Assembly (NCBI GenBank): GCA_951394045.1
Contig: OX595988.1
Coordinates: 1-64,000, forward strand
DNA: 64,000 nucleotides
Source: Nitzschia sp. DOCU1
Lineage: Eukaryota; Bacillariophyta; Bacillariophyceae; Bacillariales; Bacillariaceae
Direction: 5' to 3'
The notes under the pieces are model-generated. The model did no database searches. It saw only the letters and a list, made by a program, of their open reading frames with translations, and was not told the origin of the DNA. This document shows positions 22,891-33,047 of this stretch, in pieces. Numbering within the stretch: the stretch's first letter is position 1; each line of letters starts with the position of its first letter. Made by a program: the position numbers and the translations under genes.

Positions 22891-24147
22891 TTATCGCAAT
22901 TCGGGCATGAGAAGCGGCGACGAGGACGCCAGCGATAGATCCACTGAAAGGCGTTGACACTTCGACGTATTCCACGAAGTAGTAGCGTAGTCCGTGGCCA
23001 ATCGAGTATAAAGTCCATCTTCTTCTGAATCTACCCCGTGAATGTAATGTTGTGGTTTCATGCGCAATAGATAGGGCGTTGTCAATCCAGCTGGCGGTGT
23101 TTCCAACGCTTCGGGTCGAAAGCATTCTGCAACACGTTCTGGACTTCCATGACGTTCCACAAGAATCACATCTTCATCATCGTTATCCTCCTCGTCTTCA
23201 TCTTCATCATTGTCCATGAGAGAGTCCATGGAGTGACAAAGGGATACCGTAGTATAAGTATCCGCAGGCGAAATGGGCGGCGGACTCTGTGGTTGTTGTT
23301 CCGTCTCGTAACAGTCAATATTGGAAAAGTAATAAGTTCCCAAATTCTTGTCGAGCTGCTTAGTGGGAGTAGTCGTGTCATAGTCATCTTCTTCATCGAT
23401 TGCAATGGCATTGACGCGTTCATAGGGTTGAAATGCTGAAAGTGGGTACTCGCTAGCATCCATTCCGTTGATACGGGGCTTCAAGAAAATCTTTGGCGGG
23501 GCAGCGGAAGCCATGCATTTGTTTTCTGCCTTGGGAGTCGACTTGGAGTAGAAGCCAGTACTCCGGCTGCCATGGCTGTGACCGTGGCTGTAGCATGTGG
23601 AATCTTCGTCTTCAGGTTCTTCCAGCAAGGCGGTACTAGCAAACCAACTTGCAGGTCGTTGATAGAATTCATGTCGGACGACCATGCTGTCATCCATCAT
23701 GTCACCTTCACATTCTTCCTCCTTGCTTTCTTCCACGCCACCGCATCGAGTAGGAGCAGCAGGATTGTTATGGTAGTGGCGGAAGCGACGACTACGGCGT
23801 TGATCCATGTTGTGGCGTTGCACTTGTCGTACAATTTCATCTGGCAAACTGGCCAGCAAGTCTTGAGCTGTCTGAGACATGTCCATGTCTCCAAAGTACT
23901 CCGAGTACTCTTCGTAGACTTGGTTGTTACTGGAGGCGGAACAAATGCAAAATTGCTCCAGCTGCTTATGCAGAGATTCGAAGAGGGCCGGAATGTACAC
24001 CAAACCCTTGAGGGGTTGTGAGGCCGTGGGGGTTGGAGGAGTCGGCGGCGTATACGGCATGGGATAGTCGTAGTAATAGCGATTCAAGTAGTGCGAGTTG
24101 GAGCTTTCGTCCAAGTCAAAGGCGGACTGTTCCATAATCAACGGCAT
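22891..24147 (-). CDS. Acidic low-complexity hypothetical protein
   Basis: A 418-codon uninterrupted frame with ATG at 24147. The N-terminus is Tyr- and Pro-rich (Y-Y-Y-D-Y-P-M-P-Y-T-P-P-T-P-P). A moderately conserved-looking helical segment follows (L-V-Y-I-P-A-L-F-E-S-L-H-K-Q-L-E-Q-F and L-L-A-S-L-P-D-E-I-V-R-Q-V-Q-R-H). The rest is Glu/Asp-rich, with a long acidic block D-N-D-E-D-E-D-E-E-D-N-D-D-E-D-V near residues 313-328. No signal peptide, membrane segment or catalytic motif is visible. I do not recognise the family; a regulatory or nuclear protein is a guess. No introns are needed. Confidence 0.65.
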   Translation of the reverse strand: MPLIMEQSAFDLDESSNSHYLNRYYYDYPMPYTPPTPPTPTASQPLKGLVYIPALFESLHKQLEQFCICSASSNNQVYEEYSEYFGDMDMSQTAQDLLASLPDEIVRQVQRHNMDQRRSRRFRHYHNNPAAPTRCGGVEESKEEECEGDMMDDSMVVRHEFYQRPASWFASTALLEEPEDEDSTCYSHGHSHGSRSTGFYSKSTPKAENKCMASAAPPKIFLKPRINGMDASEYPLSAFQPYERVNAIAIDEEDDYDTTTPTKQLDKNLGTYYFSNIDCYETEQQPQSPPPISPADTYTTVSLCHSMDSLMDNDEDEDEEDNDDEDVILVERHGSPERVAECFRPEALETPPAGLTTPYLLRMKPQHYIHGVDSEEDGLYTRLATDYATTSWNTSKCQRLSVDLSLASSSPLLMPELR

Positions 24148-25874
24148 GGTAGAGCTGGTAGAAGTTAAAAGATGTGATTGTTCTGGCTAGGATGAAATCC
24201 AAAATTGTGGGAAGAGTTGCGCGGTGCTGGAGGACTTGCAAAGACTTTTAAGATATTTGGCAAGATACGGAAGCGAACCAACAATTTCAGCGAGACGAGG
24301 AATACTAGAAGGTCCGGGATTTTCGTTTTGCCACTAAAGTTTGTGGGATTGAATAGATGAAGCCATGATCGTGCCAAACGCATGCGAGAGCTCTTTGGGG
24401 TTCCAAGCGTGTGTTGAAGCCTCGCCTGGATTGGCATTTGCGCCCTCCAGGGAGAACGGATGGATGCCGAGCATGCCTGGCTTCGATGCCCACCGACTTC
24501 TAAACAACCTTACGGACGTTGACGAAGGCAGTTACAAGGTTGCGCCTCAATGCCGATTTTCTACCACAATCTACCATCTCATCTGGAGCATGCCCACCTT
24601 CAAAAGACCGAATCTCGTCTAAATACCCATGAGGACGTTATTCAAGGCAGTTACAAGGTTTAGGCCCAAAGCCGATTTCTCCGTAAGCCTGCTACCAACG
24701 CCACGAGATCCCACGAAACTTTATTCGTATACAAGCCCGTAGTTCCGCATATGCGTTGAGCTCCACCCTGGAAGTTGCACGACCCCTGCGACACGGAAAG
24801 CTCGAAAGTGCCGAAAGATACGTCATCTGTCGCCTACTCCGCGGACTACAACTGTGTCTCGCAATTTGTAGAAACGATTGATGCCCTACGAACTTGCATC
24901 TATTGAGGTTTAGATATGCTTTCGTAGCGGAGAAACTCTAACCCAGTTGCTTGGCTTTTGTGGTCTTGCCAAAGCCCAAAGGGCCAGATCAGGAAGCATA
25001 GCTGTAGCAGCTACCGGCAGTAGTTTGTTCGTGGACAAGGGAGAAGGAAACGTTGTTTCAAACGAGACCCACCATCAACCACCATTGCCAATGAATAGCG
25101 ATGACGACAAGATGTTATTTGAGCGCTATTAAAAGTCGGAACTGTAGCTACTACCTGTTAGGGTTAGGGTATCTATCGTAAACGAAAGATCGAGCTCGGC
25201 ACGAAACTCCATTTCACGCCATGAAAATGACGTCACAGCCAAACCTCGGTAGTCGTGAGGGTCATCCCCAACGATCTCAAGGATCAAGAAGCAAAATGAC
25301 CATGACGATCCATGATTCCAATAGGCGGGTCAATGACTCTTTGTCTTCAGTACTATTCTAACATCAATATCATCATTCGGAGGCGACGTTACTTAAGAAA
25401 GTCATGTTAGCAATTGAAACAATGATAGAACGATAGTCTTCAAAGTGTGCCTGTCGATGATTCCATTGTGGCAATTTGACTCTGGACGTGCAAGAACAGC
25501 AAGATTTATCGTGCCATCGATCGAACCAGCAGCACAGGAGGGTGCACATCATCTTGAGCCCCCCCCCCCCCCCCCTTTGCGGTTGCATGCCCTCTCAACT
25601 ATGATGGACGACGGATCGATTGCTTTGATCTTGGATGTTTCGCTACCTCCTGCTAGCTATGAATAGCATCTGCACATAGTGGGGCGACGTCTCAGGTTCA
25701 AGAATCCACTTCTACAATGCTATAATAAGCAAACCCACAGTGTCTACCGGTACCCCCATCAGTCATAATTCGTCTGCTTGGTCAAGCGACGTCGGGATAC
25801 CATTATGTCTACCTAATCGCACCACACAAGAAAGTGCATTTTGATCTTTTGTGTCAATCAGGATTAAACTACAC
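24148..25874. other. Intergenic region with small repeats
   Basis: No convincing gene. It holds a short direct repeat (GGCAGTTACAAGGTT near 24528 and 24646), a TGACGTCA at 25228-25235, a C17 run at 25559-25575 and a TACCGGTA at 25745-25752. The right end is the 3' flank of the minus-strand paralogue gene. Confidence 0.4.
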
Positions 25875-26834
25875 TCAAGCGGCGGGTGCGTACATGGATA
25901 GAGTCGCACACCTGGCCTTCTGCTTTGCTGATCGACCATCGGCGACCCAAGAAGATGGCGCAGCACAAAGAAATGCCGAGTCTGGTGGGAGCGCGGCCAT
26001 TCTCCATGACAAAATATTTGCCAAGGCTTGCTCCAGTATGCTGCTGTCTACCAGAACTCGCTGGTGACCTGCTGGTTGCCAACCTTCTTGCTTCCACAAG
26101 CACAATCCGTACAGTGCTTGCGAGGCTTCTTGACCTCGATCAACATCCCCAAGTTCCATGGCAACTTGAAGCGCATTGTTCCAAATTACTACTTCGAGTT
26201 CTTCTGAAAGTGCTGCGTGGGGTTGCGGGAAGAAGGATCTCCCCGCACCAGCAGCCTCTCGCAACAGACGAGCGGCAGAATGATAGAGACTGTGGGCGTT
26301 GCCAAGGGTGGCCTCTTTATTCGTGTTGCAAGAAGATTGGCTTGCCGCAATAGTGCTCTTAGTATGTTGATAACAAAGACCAATATTGAACAACACGACA
26401 GCCGTGACGATCTGGATCAGGTACGAACGCCAAATGGGATCATTCTGGGCGTTTGCAAAGTGCTCCTGAAAGAATCTCGACGAGGTTGCAAAATAGAGCG
26501 GCCGCCGGTAGGTGTACGTCAAGAAAAACGACTCGGACAAGCTTCGCTGATCTCCTTGGGGCGCTTCCAAGGACTGGTCCGATGGTTGAACAAGTCCTGG
26601 CATGATTGGTGATGCCGACGGTGATGATGTCGGGGCCTGGGAATCGCCATTCTTCTGCTGGCTAGCCAGTAAAACTCCGGCTGTAAGTTCTTGGTTTCTG
26701 CTGTTGAGGCTCTTCTTGATGAGATAGAACGATTCGCAAAAGATTCTTTCCGACATGTTGTTGTTATTGTTGTTTAGCAGCATACGGTGAACCGCGTCGT
26801 TGCTGCGCTCGATTGCTAGGGCAAGGGTTTCCAT
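25875..26834 (-). CDS. TPR-like cluster family, paralogue 1
   Basis: A 319-residue single-exon frame, start M-E-T-L-A-L-A-I-E-R. It belongs to a four-member family in this window (others at 28550, 31911 and 37389). Shared features in order: a first helix ending R-S/N-N-D/E-A-V; a poly-Asn linker; S-E-R-I/M-F and I-K-K-S-L-N; a Pro/Ser-rich stretch; R-R-P-L-Y-F; then V-T-A-V-V-L-F-N-I-G-L-C-Y-Q-H. That last block, with the later G-N-A-H-S-L-Y-H-S-A-A-R-L-L-R, resembles a TPR helix pair. Next come E-L-E-V-V-I-W-N-N-A-L-Q-V-A-M-E-L-G-D and a C-terminus ending S-M-Y-A-P-A-A. It is closest to paralogue 4, with similarity continuing ~25 bp past the stop. No known function. Confidence 0.8.
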   Translation of the reverse strand: METLALAIERSNDAVHRMLLNNNNNNMSERIFCESFYLIKKSLNSRNQELTAGVLLASQQKNGDSQAPTSSPSASPIMPGLVQPSDQSLEAPQGDQRSLSESFFLTYTYRRPLYFATSSRFFQEHFANAQNDPIWRSYLIQIVTAVVLFNIGLCYQHTKSTIAASQSSCNTNKEATLGNAHSLYHSAARLLREAAGAGRSFFPQPHAALSEELEVVIWNNALQVAMELGDVDRGQEASQALYGLCLWKQEGWQPAGHQRVLVDSSILEQALANILSWRMAALPPDSAFLCAAPSSWVADGRSAKQKARCATLSMYAPAA

Positions 26835-27127
26835 CTTGCTTTGTATGAATCTTTCTGGGTATTTTTGTTGAATCTTTTATAGCACTAATAGATGATTCTT
26901 ATGGAACGCACCTCATCATGCCTTCGGAACCAAGTCATTGTTTGGACGCCATCACACCAGACGAACACAGAAGCAAAGATCATGGCAAAGGGATTCCCCT
27001 TTGATCGTACTCTGTAGCTACCGGATAGTACCTTAGACTCTAAACGATGCAGTAGTCTCTAATCGAAACACGATACAAAGGCTCTGCGACGTGCCTTCAT
27101 TGAAGCTACGGATGTGTCAAAAGTGCA
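26835..27127. other. 5' flank of paralogue 1
   Basis: Upstream of the minus-strand gene at 26834 and of the plus-strand ORF at 27128. No recognised element. Confidence 0.3.
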
Positions 27128-27502
27128 ATGTCATTTGTTGTAACTTTTTATTATTATTGCCCCGGTTCCAAAACGAACTGCAATGATGATTTAGGACTTA
27201 ATTGCATGCGGAGAATTGTGATTGTGAAGCTTCAAAGCAGCATCACTATTCTCGATAGGGAAGCGTTCGTTGATAAGAATCTACCGGTATCTCGCTCTAT
27301 GGGATCTATTCATTGCATGCACTGCACAAAGTGCTCGTACAAATCCATTCCCCTTTTGACAACTAAATTTAATATTAGTAAAAAGAAGACTACCGGTACG
27401 TGGTACGATTCCGGTGGTAGTACGAACAAAGAAGAAGGGGAAGACGAGTTAGGTAGTACAAAACCACGCGTTCCTATTCCTCCGAACGATCGGGCGAGAT
27501 AA
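27128..27502 (+). CDS. Small Cys-rich ORF in tandem repeat, copy 1
   Basis: ATG-started frame of 124 codons whose last ~84 residues lie in the first unit of a tandem repeat. The repeated part reads F-V-D-K-N-L, a C-M-H-C-T-K-C cluster, L-L-T-T-K-x-N-I-S-K-K-K, a Gly/Ser and Glu-rich stretch and the end R-V-P-I-P-P-N-D-R-A-R. Between the two repeat copies the indels inside the frame are 6, 6 and 3 bp, all keeping it open, whereas a 1-bp indel falls after the stop. That hints at coding constraint, but the ORF may still be chance. No known family. Confidence 0.4.
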   Translation: MSFVVTFYYYCPGSKTNCNDDLGLNCMRRIVIVKLQSSITILDREAFVDKNLPVSRSMGSIHCMHCTKCSYKSIPLLTTKFNISKKKTTGTWYDSGGSTNKEEGEDELGSTKPRVPIPPNDRAR

Positions 27503-27886
27503 GAAGAGATCAATCATCCCGTCCTGCTGATTTAAAGGTGCAGAGAAACTTAAACCAAGTGCAGCTACCGAATGACCTCGATAGGGAACCGTTCGTTGAT
27601 AAGAATCTATCTCGCTCTATGGGATCTATTCATTGCATGCACTGCACAAAGTGCTCGTACAAATCCATTCCCCTTTTGACAACTAAATGTAATATTAGTA
27701 AAAAGAAGACTACGTGGTACCATTCCGGTGGTAGTACGAACAAAGAAGAAGGGGAAGACGAGTTTAGTACAAAACCACGCGTTCCTATTCCTCCGAACGA
27801 TCGGGCGAGATAAGAAGAGATCAATCATCCCGTCCTGCTGATTTAAAGGTGCAGAGAACTTAAACCAAGTGCAGCTACCGAATGAC
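27251..27886. repeat. Tandem direct repeat, two units (326 and 310 bp)
   Basis: Unit 1 is 27251-27576 and unit 2 is 27577-27886, near-identical. The 16-bp length difference is fully explained by four indels: two of 6 bp (CCGGTA at a TA, at 27284 and 27393), one of 3 bp near 27452, and one A in a run after the stop. Three of the four lie inside the small ORF carried by each unit. Confidence 0.9.
27538..27813 (+). CDS. Small Cys-rich ORF in tandem repeat, copy 2
   Basis: The second unit carries the same frame and stop as copy 1. The frame is open from a GTG at 27538; the first ATG in phase is near 27619, giving about 64 residues. Differences from copy 1 include lack of P-V after K-N-L, lack of T-G before T-W-Y, and E-F-S for E-L-G-S. 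Expression evidence is needed before this can be taken as a real gene. Confidence 0.3.
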   Translation: MQRNLNQVQLPNDLDREPFVDKNLSRSMGSIHCMHCTKCSYKSIPLLTTKCNISKKKTTWYHSGGSTNKEEGEDEFSTKPRVPIPPNDRAR

Positions 27887-28549
27887 CTCGCAAATACTAC
27901 GCTACTACATACCATTGTGTAACAAGCAATGACAAGAAGAAGCAAGAAGGACTACTACGACGAACAACGCTTCTGCGCCGCAACAACTCCTCATCCGCTT
28001 TCAATCGGATCTCGTTCTGAAAGCTGCCAGTAGCAACTACCGGTATTCATTATACCGAAATCTTTCGGGAATCGAACCTTCTTGTGGTTCTTCAATCGAA
28101 GAAATAACATGGTCCGATTTCGTAAGCAAGTCCGCGGATTCGTGATGCAGCCAACTTTTAGTGAACGAATGAGGGCAAAATAGATGCGCAATTGCACTTG
28201 ACATTTCGTCCCATTGAACCTTACATAAAGGAAGACTTGTTAGGCTTATTTTCAAATTCGCAAAAAGAGTATCGTCGCGAAATTAGTCATCTCAAGAAGC
28301 CGTCCTACCTCCCTTTCCTTCCCGAACGAAAGTAAATGCGATTCCGTCGCATGCCGCCAAATTCTCACTACTAGGTACGAATAGAAGGACAAAGACGAAC
28401 GCGTTACGAACTATCCTGGAATTCTGCACACTTTGCTTCGCGCAATAAGTAGCAACAAACAACCTAGTAGGAGAAAAGTCCGGGCCTACAACAAAGTTAG
28501 TGCCAACCATCACAATACGCCGAGGAACTAAAGTAACAACACTATTATC
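27887..28549. other. 5' flank of paralogue 2, part of a duplicated block
   Basis: From about 28200 the sequence resembles the flank of paralogue 3 (from about 31607). A shared stretch reads roughly ACATAAGGA...ACTTGTTAGGCT, then ATTCGCAAAAAG. The promoter side was therefore duplicated with the gene. A TACCGGTA lies at 28038-28045. Confidence 0.45.
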
Positions 28550-29431
28550 ATGGAATCCGTCATCGCAAAAGCCATACGACGCAACAATGACGCAGTAGAT
28601 CTCCTGCTTGAAGGGCAGACAAGCAGCATCGCCTCAGACGAAGTCTTTCGCGAGTGCATGTTGCTCGTCAAGGAGTCGCTAATGCTGTGTCATACATATT
28701 CTACCGAGGAGGATGCGGCCAAGTCGTCGGATAGTGTGTGCTCCTGCTGCTGGGCTTCTCAAACATATCCGCTTGTTCAACCGTCGCGAAAGTCCCTCGC
28801 CACCACCGAAACAACAGAATTCTTCTGTTATCCACATCCATTGTATTTTTCTTGTCCGGGCTTCCGAGACTCGGCAACAAGACTTCTTGTGGATCCATCT
28901 CTTATCCAATTCGTTTCGGCCGTCGTCATGTTCAATATGGGGCTCTGCTTCCAATACAACAGTTTTATCTCCATAACGACTAGCGAAACGGGCACCAAGA
29001 AACGAAGCAGTTGCAGGTCTCTTGGCAAGGCGCAAATCTTTTACCAATCGGCTGCCCATCTTCTCCGTGATGTCTTCCCGCTTGGAATCGCTACGGAAGT
29101 CGAACTCTTTGCCTGGACTAACCTCCTTCAAGTATCGGTGGAGCTCGTCGATGCGGCGAGAGGCCAAGAAGCGGCTACAGCCATTCACCTTATATTAACC
29201 TGCGTGCAGCAGAGTGCTGGAGTGGCTGCATTTCCACCCTTCCGTCCAGAACTGGTTGACCAAAGTTTGTCATATCGGATTCAAGGCAATCTTCTCTGGT
29301 GGCAGCTCATGACCACGACGCTTCAGCAGCCATCTGCAGGTTCCTCGCCATCGCCTCTGGGACGAGGATCCTCCCGCAGCAACACCAAGAAAGCCTTGGT
29401 CGTCCTTGCGACTTGCGCTCCAGCGGCGTGA
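28550..29431 (+). CDS. TPR-like cluster family, paralogue 2
   Basis: A 293-residue single-exon frame, start M-E-S-V-I-A-K-A-I-R-R-N-N-D-A-V. Shares with paralogue 3 the same first 13 residues, then V-F-R-E-C, a Y-P-L-V-x-P-S block, S-A-V-V-M-F-N-M-G-L-C-F-Q-Y and S-L-G-K-A-Q-I-F-Y-Q-S-A-A-H-L-L-R-D. It also shares W/N-N-L-L-Q-V-S-V/A-E and the terminal A-T/S-C-A-P-A-A. The helix pair around 'M-F-N-M-G-L-C' and 'A-Q-I-F-Y-Q-S' fits a TPR-like fold (inference). It lacks the poly-Asn stretch of paralogues 1 and 4. No signal peptide or membrane segment is evident. Confidence 0.8.
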   Translation: MESVIAKAIRRNNDAVDLLLEGQTSSIASDEVFRECMLLVKESLMLCHTYSTEEDAAKSSDSVCSCCWASQTYPLVQPSRKSLATTETTEFFCYPHPLYFSCPGFRDSATRLLVDPSLIQFVSAVVMFNMGLCFQYNSFISITTSETGTKKRSSCRSLGKAQIFYQSAAHLLRDVFPLGIATEVELFAWTNLLQVSVELVDAARGQEAATAIHLILTCVQQSAGVAAFPPFRPELVDQSLSYRIQGNLLWWQLMTTTLQQPSAGSSPSPLGRGSSRSNTKKALVVLATCAPAA

Positions 29432-31910
29432 TGAATTCCGTCTTCCCTTGATACCACATGCTTAATAATAGCCGGCGTTGCAAACTATCATGTGGCGTAT
29501 AACATATTCTTGCGCCTGCGACGAAAACGTAGAAGACTCGAGAGTGAGCTGCCGTCCGACTCTTACATGAATGCCATATCAGCTCATTCCTAGGTGGCTT
29601 CCTGTAGATGAAAATGACCCTTGGCCACCAATGAGTTGCGACGATTATCAAGCGCCCAGCTGTCGCAACAATCGCACGACTGTCGATTCTCCGTCGTCGA
29701 GCTTTCTCTTGTTGATTTCTTGCCCCGGTACAAGGTTTATGATGGACTGCCTCTAACATGAACTTTCCTCACAGCAGGCGCTATTCGTCAGTGGCAGAGT
29801 CCTCGTACCCTTTGCCAACGCAACATCCCTCTTTGCGATTAGTTTGAAGTAGTGCCGAAGCATGACAGCGTCTAACTGTATGCTGCTTTTTGGGGCCCCA
29901 TGACGGCTTTAGTGCCTGAGTCCCATATCGTGCAACCCCTCTGTAACATCAACATGCTGTTGTTGATTGATTAGTGGTGGTGTCGCTTGAAGGAGTGCTG
30001 TCGTCACAGCTTTGCGGTTAACGCGTGACGGAGCCCCACCATCCGAGGGTTTCAGTACATGTCACGTTCATTCAGTTCATGATGACTCTCCCGTTGCCTC
30101 ATCTTTGGAAAACATCTTATCGCATCCTCGTGTTCCTGTCTCACAACTGTTGATGGTTGCCTCTGATAGAGCGAACGATGGCGGCACGGTGTCTCTCCAC
30201 GTCCGTGACACATTTCTGACAGTTCCTTGGGGGTTGAAAACCAAAAAGCAAAAGCGACCTATAAATTCTGCCTTCGAACAATCTTTTCCCCGCAAGTGGA
30301 GCCGTGGGTAGTGATAATTGTTCCTGTCTTGGTGATAGGGGCGTTACAAACCTGGATTTAGGAGCCACCGGCAAATGACGCGCCTCTTCCAGCATTTTAC
30401 TTTATTGGACCACGGTGTTAGACCATGTTCTAGCCAGGAAAAGTCTTTCGTCTGACGATGCCGGTGGTCGCTCCAATCTGAAAGTGTGCTGTTCATGCCG
30501 ACGTCAACTGGGCTCGCGGTATCAGTTCCTTCTTAAGAAGACAACGATGAAAAGATTGAGACATTCAAGTCAACATCGGATCTAAGATTCGCGGCGTCGG
30601 AGGAGTTCTACTGCGCTATTGTCGTCTTTCCAGCTAGCTCGAGAGCCCCCTGATGATACTAGCTAGCTAACGATTAGCTTTCGTCGGCAATAAAATGATT
30701 GTCGCCATCGCCACATTTATGACCGCATCATAGAATGCGGAGTGTTGAAGCTGACGTATCCATGGATACTTCCCTCCGACCGATGGGAGCTGGCGGACAG
30801 ACTGGCTAGTCGAACTAGTCATACTTTGTATTACGGTAGTCGTCGATCATACCGTACCTGGTAGATGCAAAAACCGATGCGTGGATAGTGGATAGAAGTC
30901 GACAAACAACTATCTATTAGCTCGCTGTCGCGAGGAAAGGATACTATCCCACCCTCCTCGGCAAGGAAGAAGAAGAAGTAAAGAAGTCTTCAAGGACAAG
31001 ATTCGTCAGAGCCGCCGGTGGCAACGACGATGGTGGAAGAACGAAACCTTGTTCTTCTTGTTCTTCGCCCGCTGCTGCTGGGGCCTATCAACTACTGAAA
31101 CTGGACGGTGGTGCAGATTGTGCTTCCCCTTAATGCTACTCTAGTAATGTGCCTCTTCTACCGGAAGAACGATTATGTAATTCTGCTGTAGTCCTTTGCA
31201 CTATTACTCTATCATCCACGACGGCCCAAAGTTGAACCCCCAAGAACATGCGGCCTTCTCGTCCAGACCGGCGGTATTCTTGCTTCGCGGAGGATGGGAA
31301 AGCGAAGAGACGAAAGCAGAACTACGAAAAAGTATTCCGTGCCGCAACGGTACTCCGCGTGCATCCACAGCAAGATCCAGCAGGAATTTGTGGACTGGGC
31401 AGCTGCAGTAGTTGCATTTCGGAATACCCGCAATGGTGTTTGTTTATGAAGGTCGTGTGTTTTTAGCTTGAATGGGAGCGATTGCCGTCAAGTTCAATCG
31501 AAATCTTGATTAGCATTGTTATCGCCGCGAAAATTCTCGTGGAATATTTACGCCACCAACTCATGCCCTTAAAAAGAGGTCATTTCGCCGCGGGGAAGCA
31601 ATGTAAAATAAGCACTGATATTTCTTCACATTGAAGCATACATAAGGAGGAAACTTGTTAGGCTCCTATTCCGATTCGCAAAAAGAACCAAATCACGTTC
31701 TGCGTCAGCTGAACAATAAGTGCAGAAGCCAAAGAACATATGCGCTTCTGGCGATTCTGGACTGGATTATGAAACCAAATTGCATGATGGGGCTTCGGAT
31801 AATTTCAAATGATAAGGATAACAAGGAACGAGGAACTCGCGCCTACTACCGGTAGAGTGGGTGCAAACTATCACAATTTGTCAGGGAACTAAAGTAGCAA
31901 CACTATCACC
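29432..31910. other. 2.5-kb intergenic region
   Basis: Several short overlapping frames (29571..29756, 30012..30311, 31196..31411, 31248..31466) lack motifs and support in other frames, so I do not call genes. The last ~300 bp is the duplicated 5' flank of paralogue 3. A TACCGGTA lies at 31847-31854. Confidence 0.4.
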
Positions 31911-32810
31911 ATGGAATCCGTCATCGCAAAAGCCATACGACGCAACAATGAAGCAGTCGACCTCATGTTCCTCGAAGGGCAGGCAACATGCAGCATCTCC
32001 TCCTCTGACTTAGTCTTTCGCGAGTGCCTCTCGCTGGTCAAGGAGTCACTAGTGAGGTGTCAAACAAACTCTGCCGATAGCGATGTGGCCCAGTCCTCGG
32101 CTAGCAAAGCTTGCCCCGGCTGGCATCCTCCAACATATCCACTTGTTGATCCATCGAGCCAATCGCTCGGCCCAGCCGAAACCACAGAGCTCTTTTCGTA
32201 CCGACGTCCCCTCTACTTTTCATCGAGCTTTCTAAGCGAGCAAGGGGCGTCTGCAACAAATAATGTGGATCCGTCTCTTGTCCGATTCGTTTCAAGTGTC
32301 GTCATGTTCAATATGGGGCTTTGTTTTCAATACAGCAGCGTCATCTCCACCAATACTACCAGTGCCGACACAGGCAACAAACAACGCTGGTGCAGATCCC
32401 TTGGCAAAGCGCAAATCTTTTACCAATCGGTAGCCCGCCTTCTCCGTGATGGCTTCCCGCTTGGAATAGCTACGGAGCTCGAACTCTTGACCTTGAATAA
32501 CCTCCTTCAAGTCTCTGCAGAGATTGGCGATGTGGGAAAAGCCCAGGAAGCGGCTGGCGCCTTGCACAATCTGTTGACCTGTATGCAGTGGGGTCCTGGT
32601 ACCGGTGTAGCTGCATGGTCAGAACTGATAGACCAAAGTTCGTCGCGGCTGATTCTAGGCAACCTTCTTTGGTGGCAGCTCATGACGACATCAGCAACAG
32701 CCGGTCCCTCGTCCTCGTCCCCTCTGGAAGAAGAGCTCCGTTCAACCTCTTCCCCCGGCACCACCAAGAAGGCCTCGATTGTCCTTTCGACTTGCGCTCC
32801 AGCGGCATGA
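31911..32810 (+). CDS. TPR-like cluster family, paralogue 3
   Basis: A 299-residue single-exon frame, closest to paralogue 2 and in the same orientation 3.4 kb downstream. It conserves M-E-S-V-I-A-K-A-I-R-R-N-N-E-A-V, Y-R-R-P-L-Y-F, S-S-V-V-M-F-N-M-G-L-C-F-Q-Y, S-L-G-K-A-Q-I-F-Y-Q-S and the end S-T-C-A-P-A-A. The 5' flank is also duplicated, so both genes arose from one tandem duplication of at least 1.2 kb. The open frame kept in both, with many amino-acid differences, argues that they are functional genes. Confidence 0.8.
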   Translation: MESVIAKAIRRNNEAVDLMFLEGQATCSISSSDLVFRECLSLVKESLVRCQTNSADSDVAQSSASKACPGWHPPTYPLVDPSSQSLGPAETTELFSYRRPLYFSSSFLSEQGASATNNVDPSLVRFVSSVVMFNMGLCFQYSSVISTNTTSADTGNKQRWCRSLGKAQIFYQSVARLLRDGFPLGIATELELLTLNNLLQVSAEIGDVGKAQEAAGALHNLLTCMQWGPGTGVAAWSELIDQSSSRLILGNLLWWQLMTTSATAGPSSSSPLEEELRSTSSPGTTKKASIVLSTCAPAA

Positions 32811-33047
32811 TGGACCCCGTCTCCCCATTAATAATGATGAAGCTAAGCCATATACAAAGGCCCAATGTGACCGTCATGACTGTAGTCTCAGCTCATTTGC
32901 ACGTGGCTCCCCGACTCCACTTGCGCCATGGTAGTATTAGCAGTAGTTGAATTCCACGGCGGATTGCCAGCACACGCCTCGCGTAAAGGATGGTGACGAC
33001 ATCAAGGGCAGCTTTAAGACTGCCTATTCTGCTTGGGGTCATTCTTC

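Noticed and set aside
25155..25172. Telomere-like GGTTAGGGTTAGGGT
   Set aside because: Only about two units inside the chromosome, consistent with chance.
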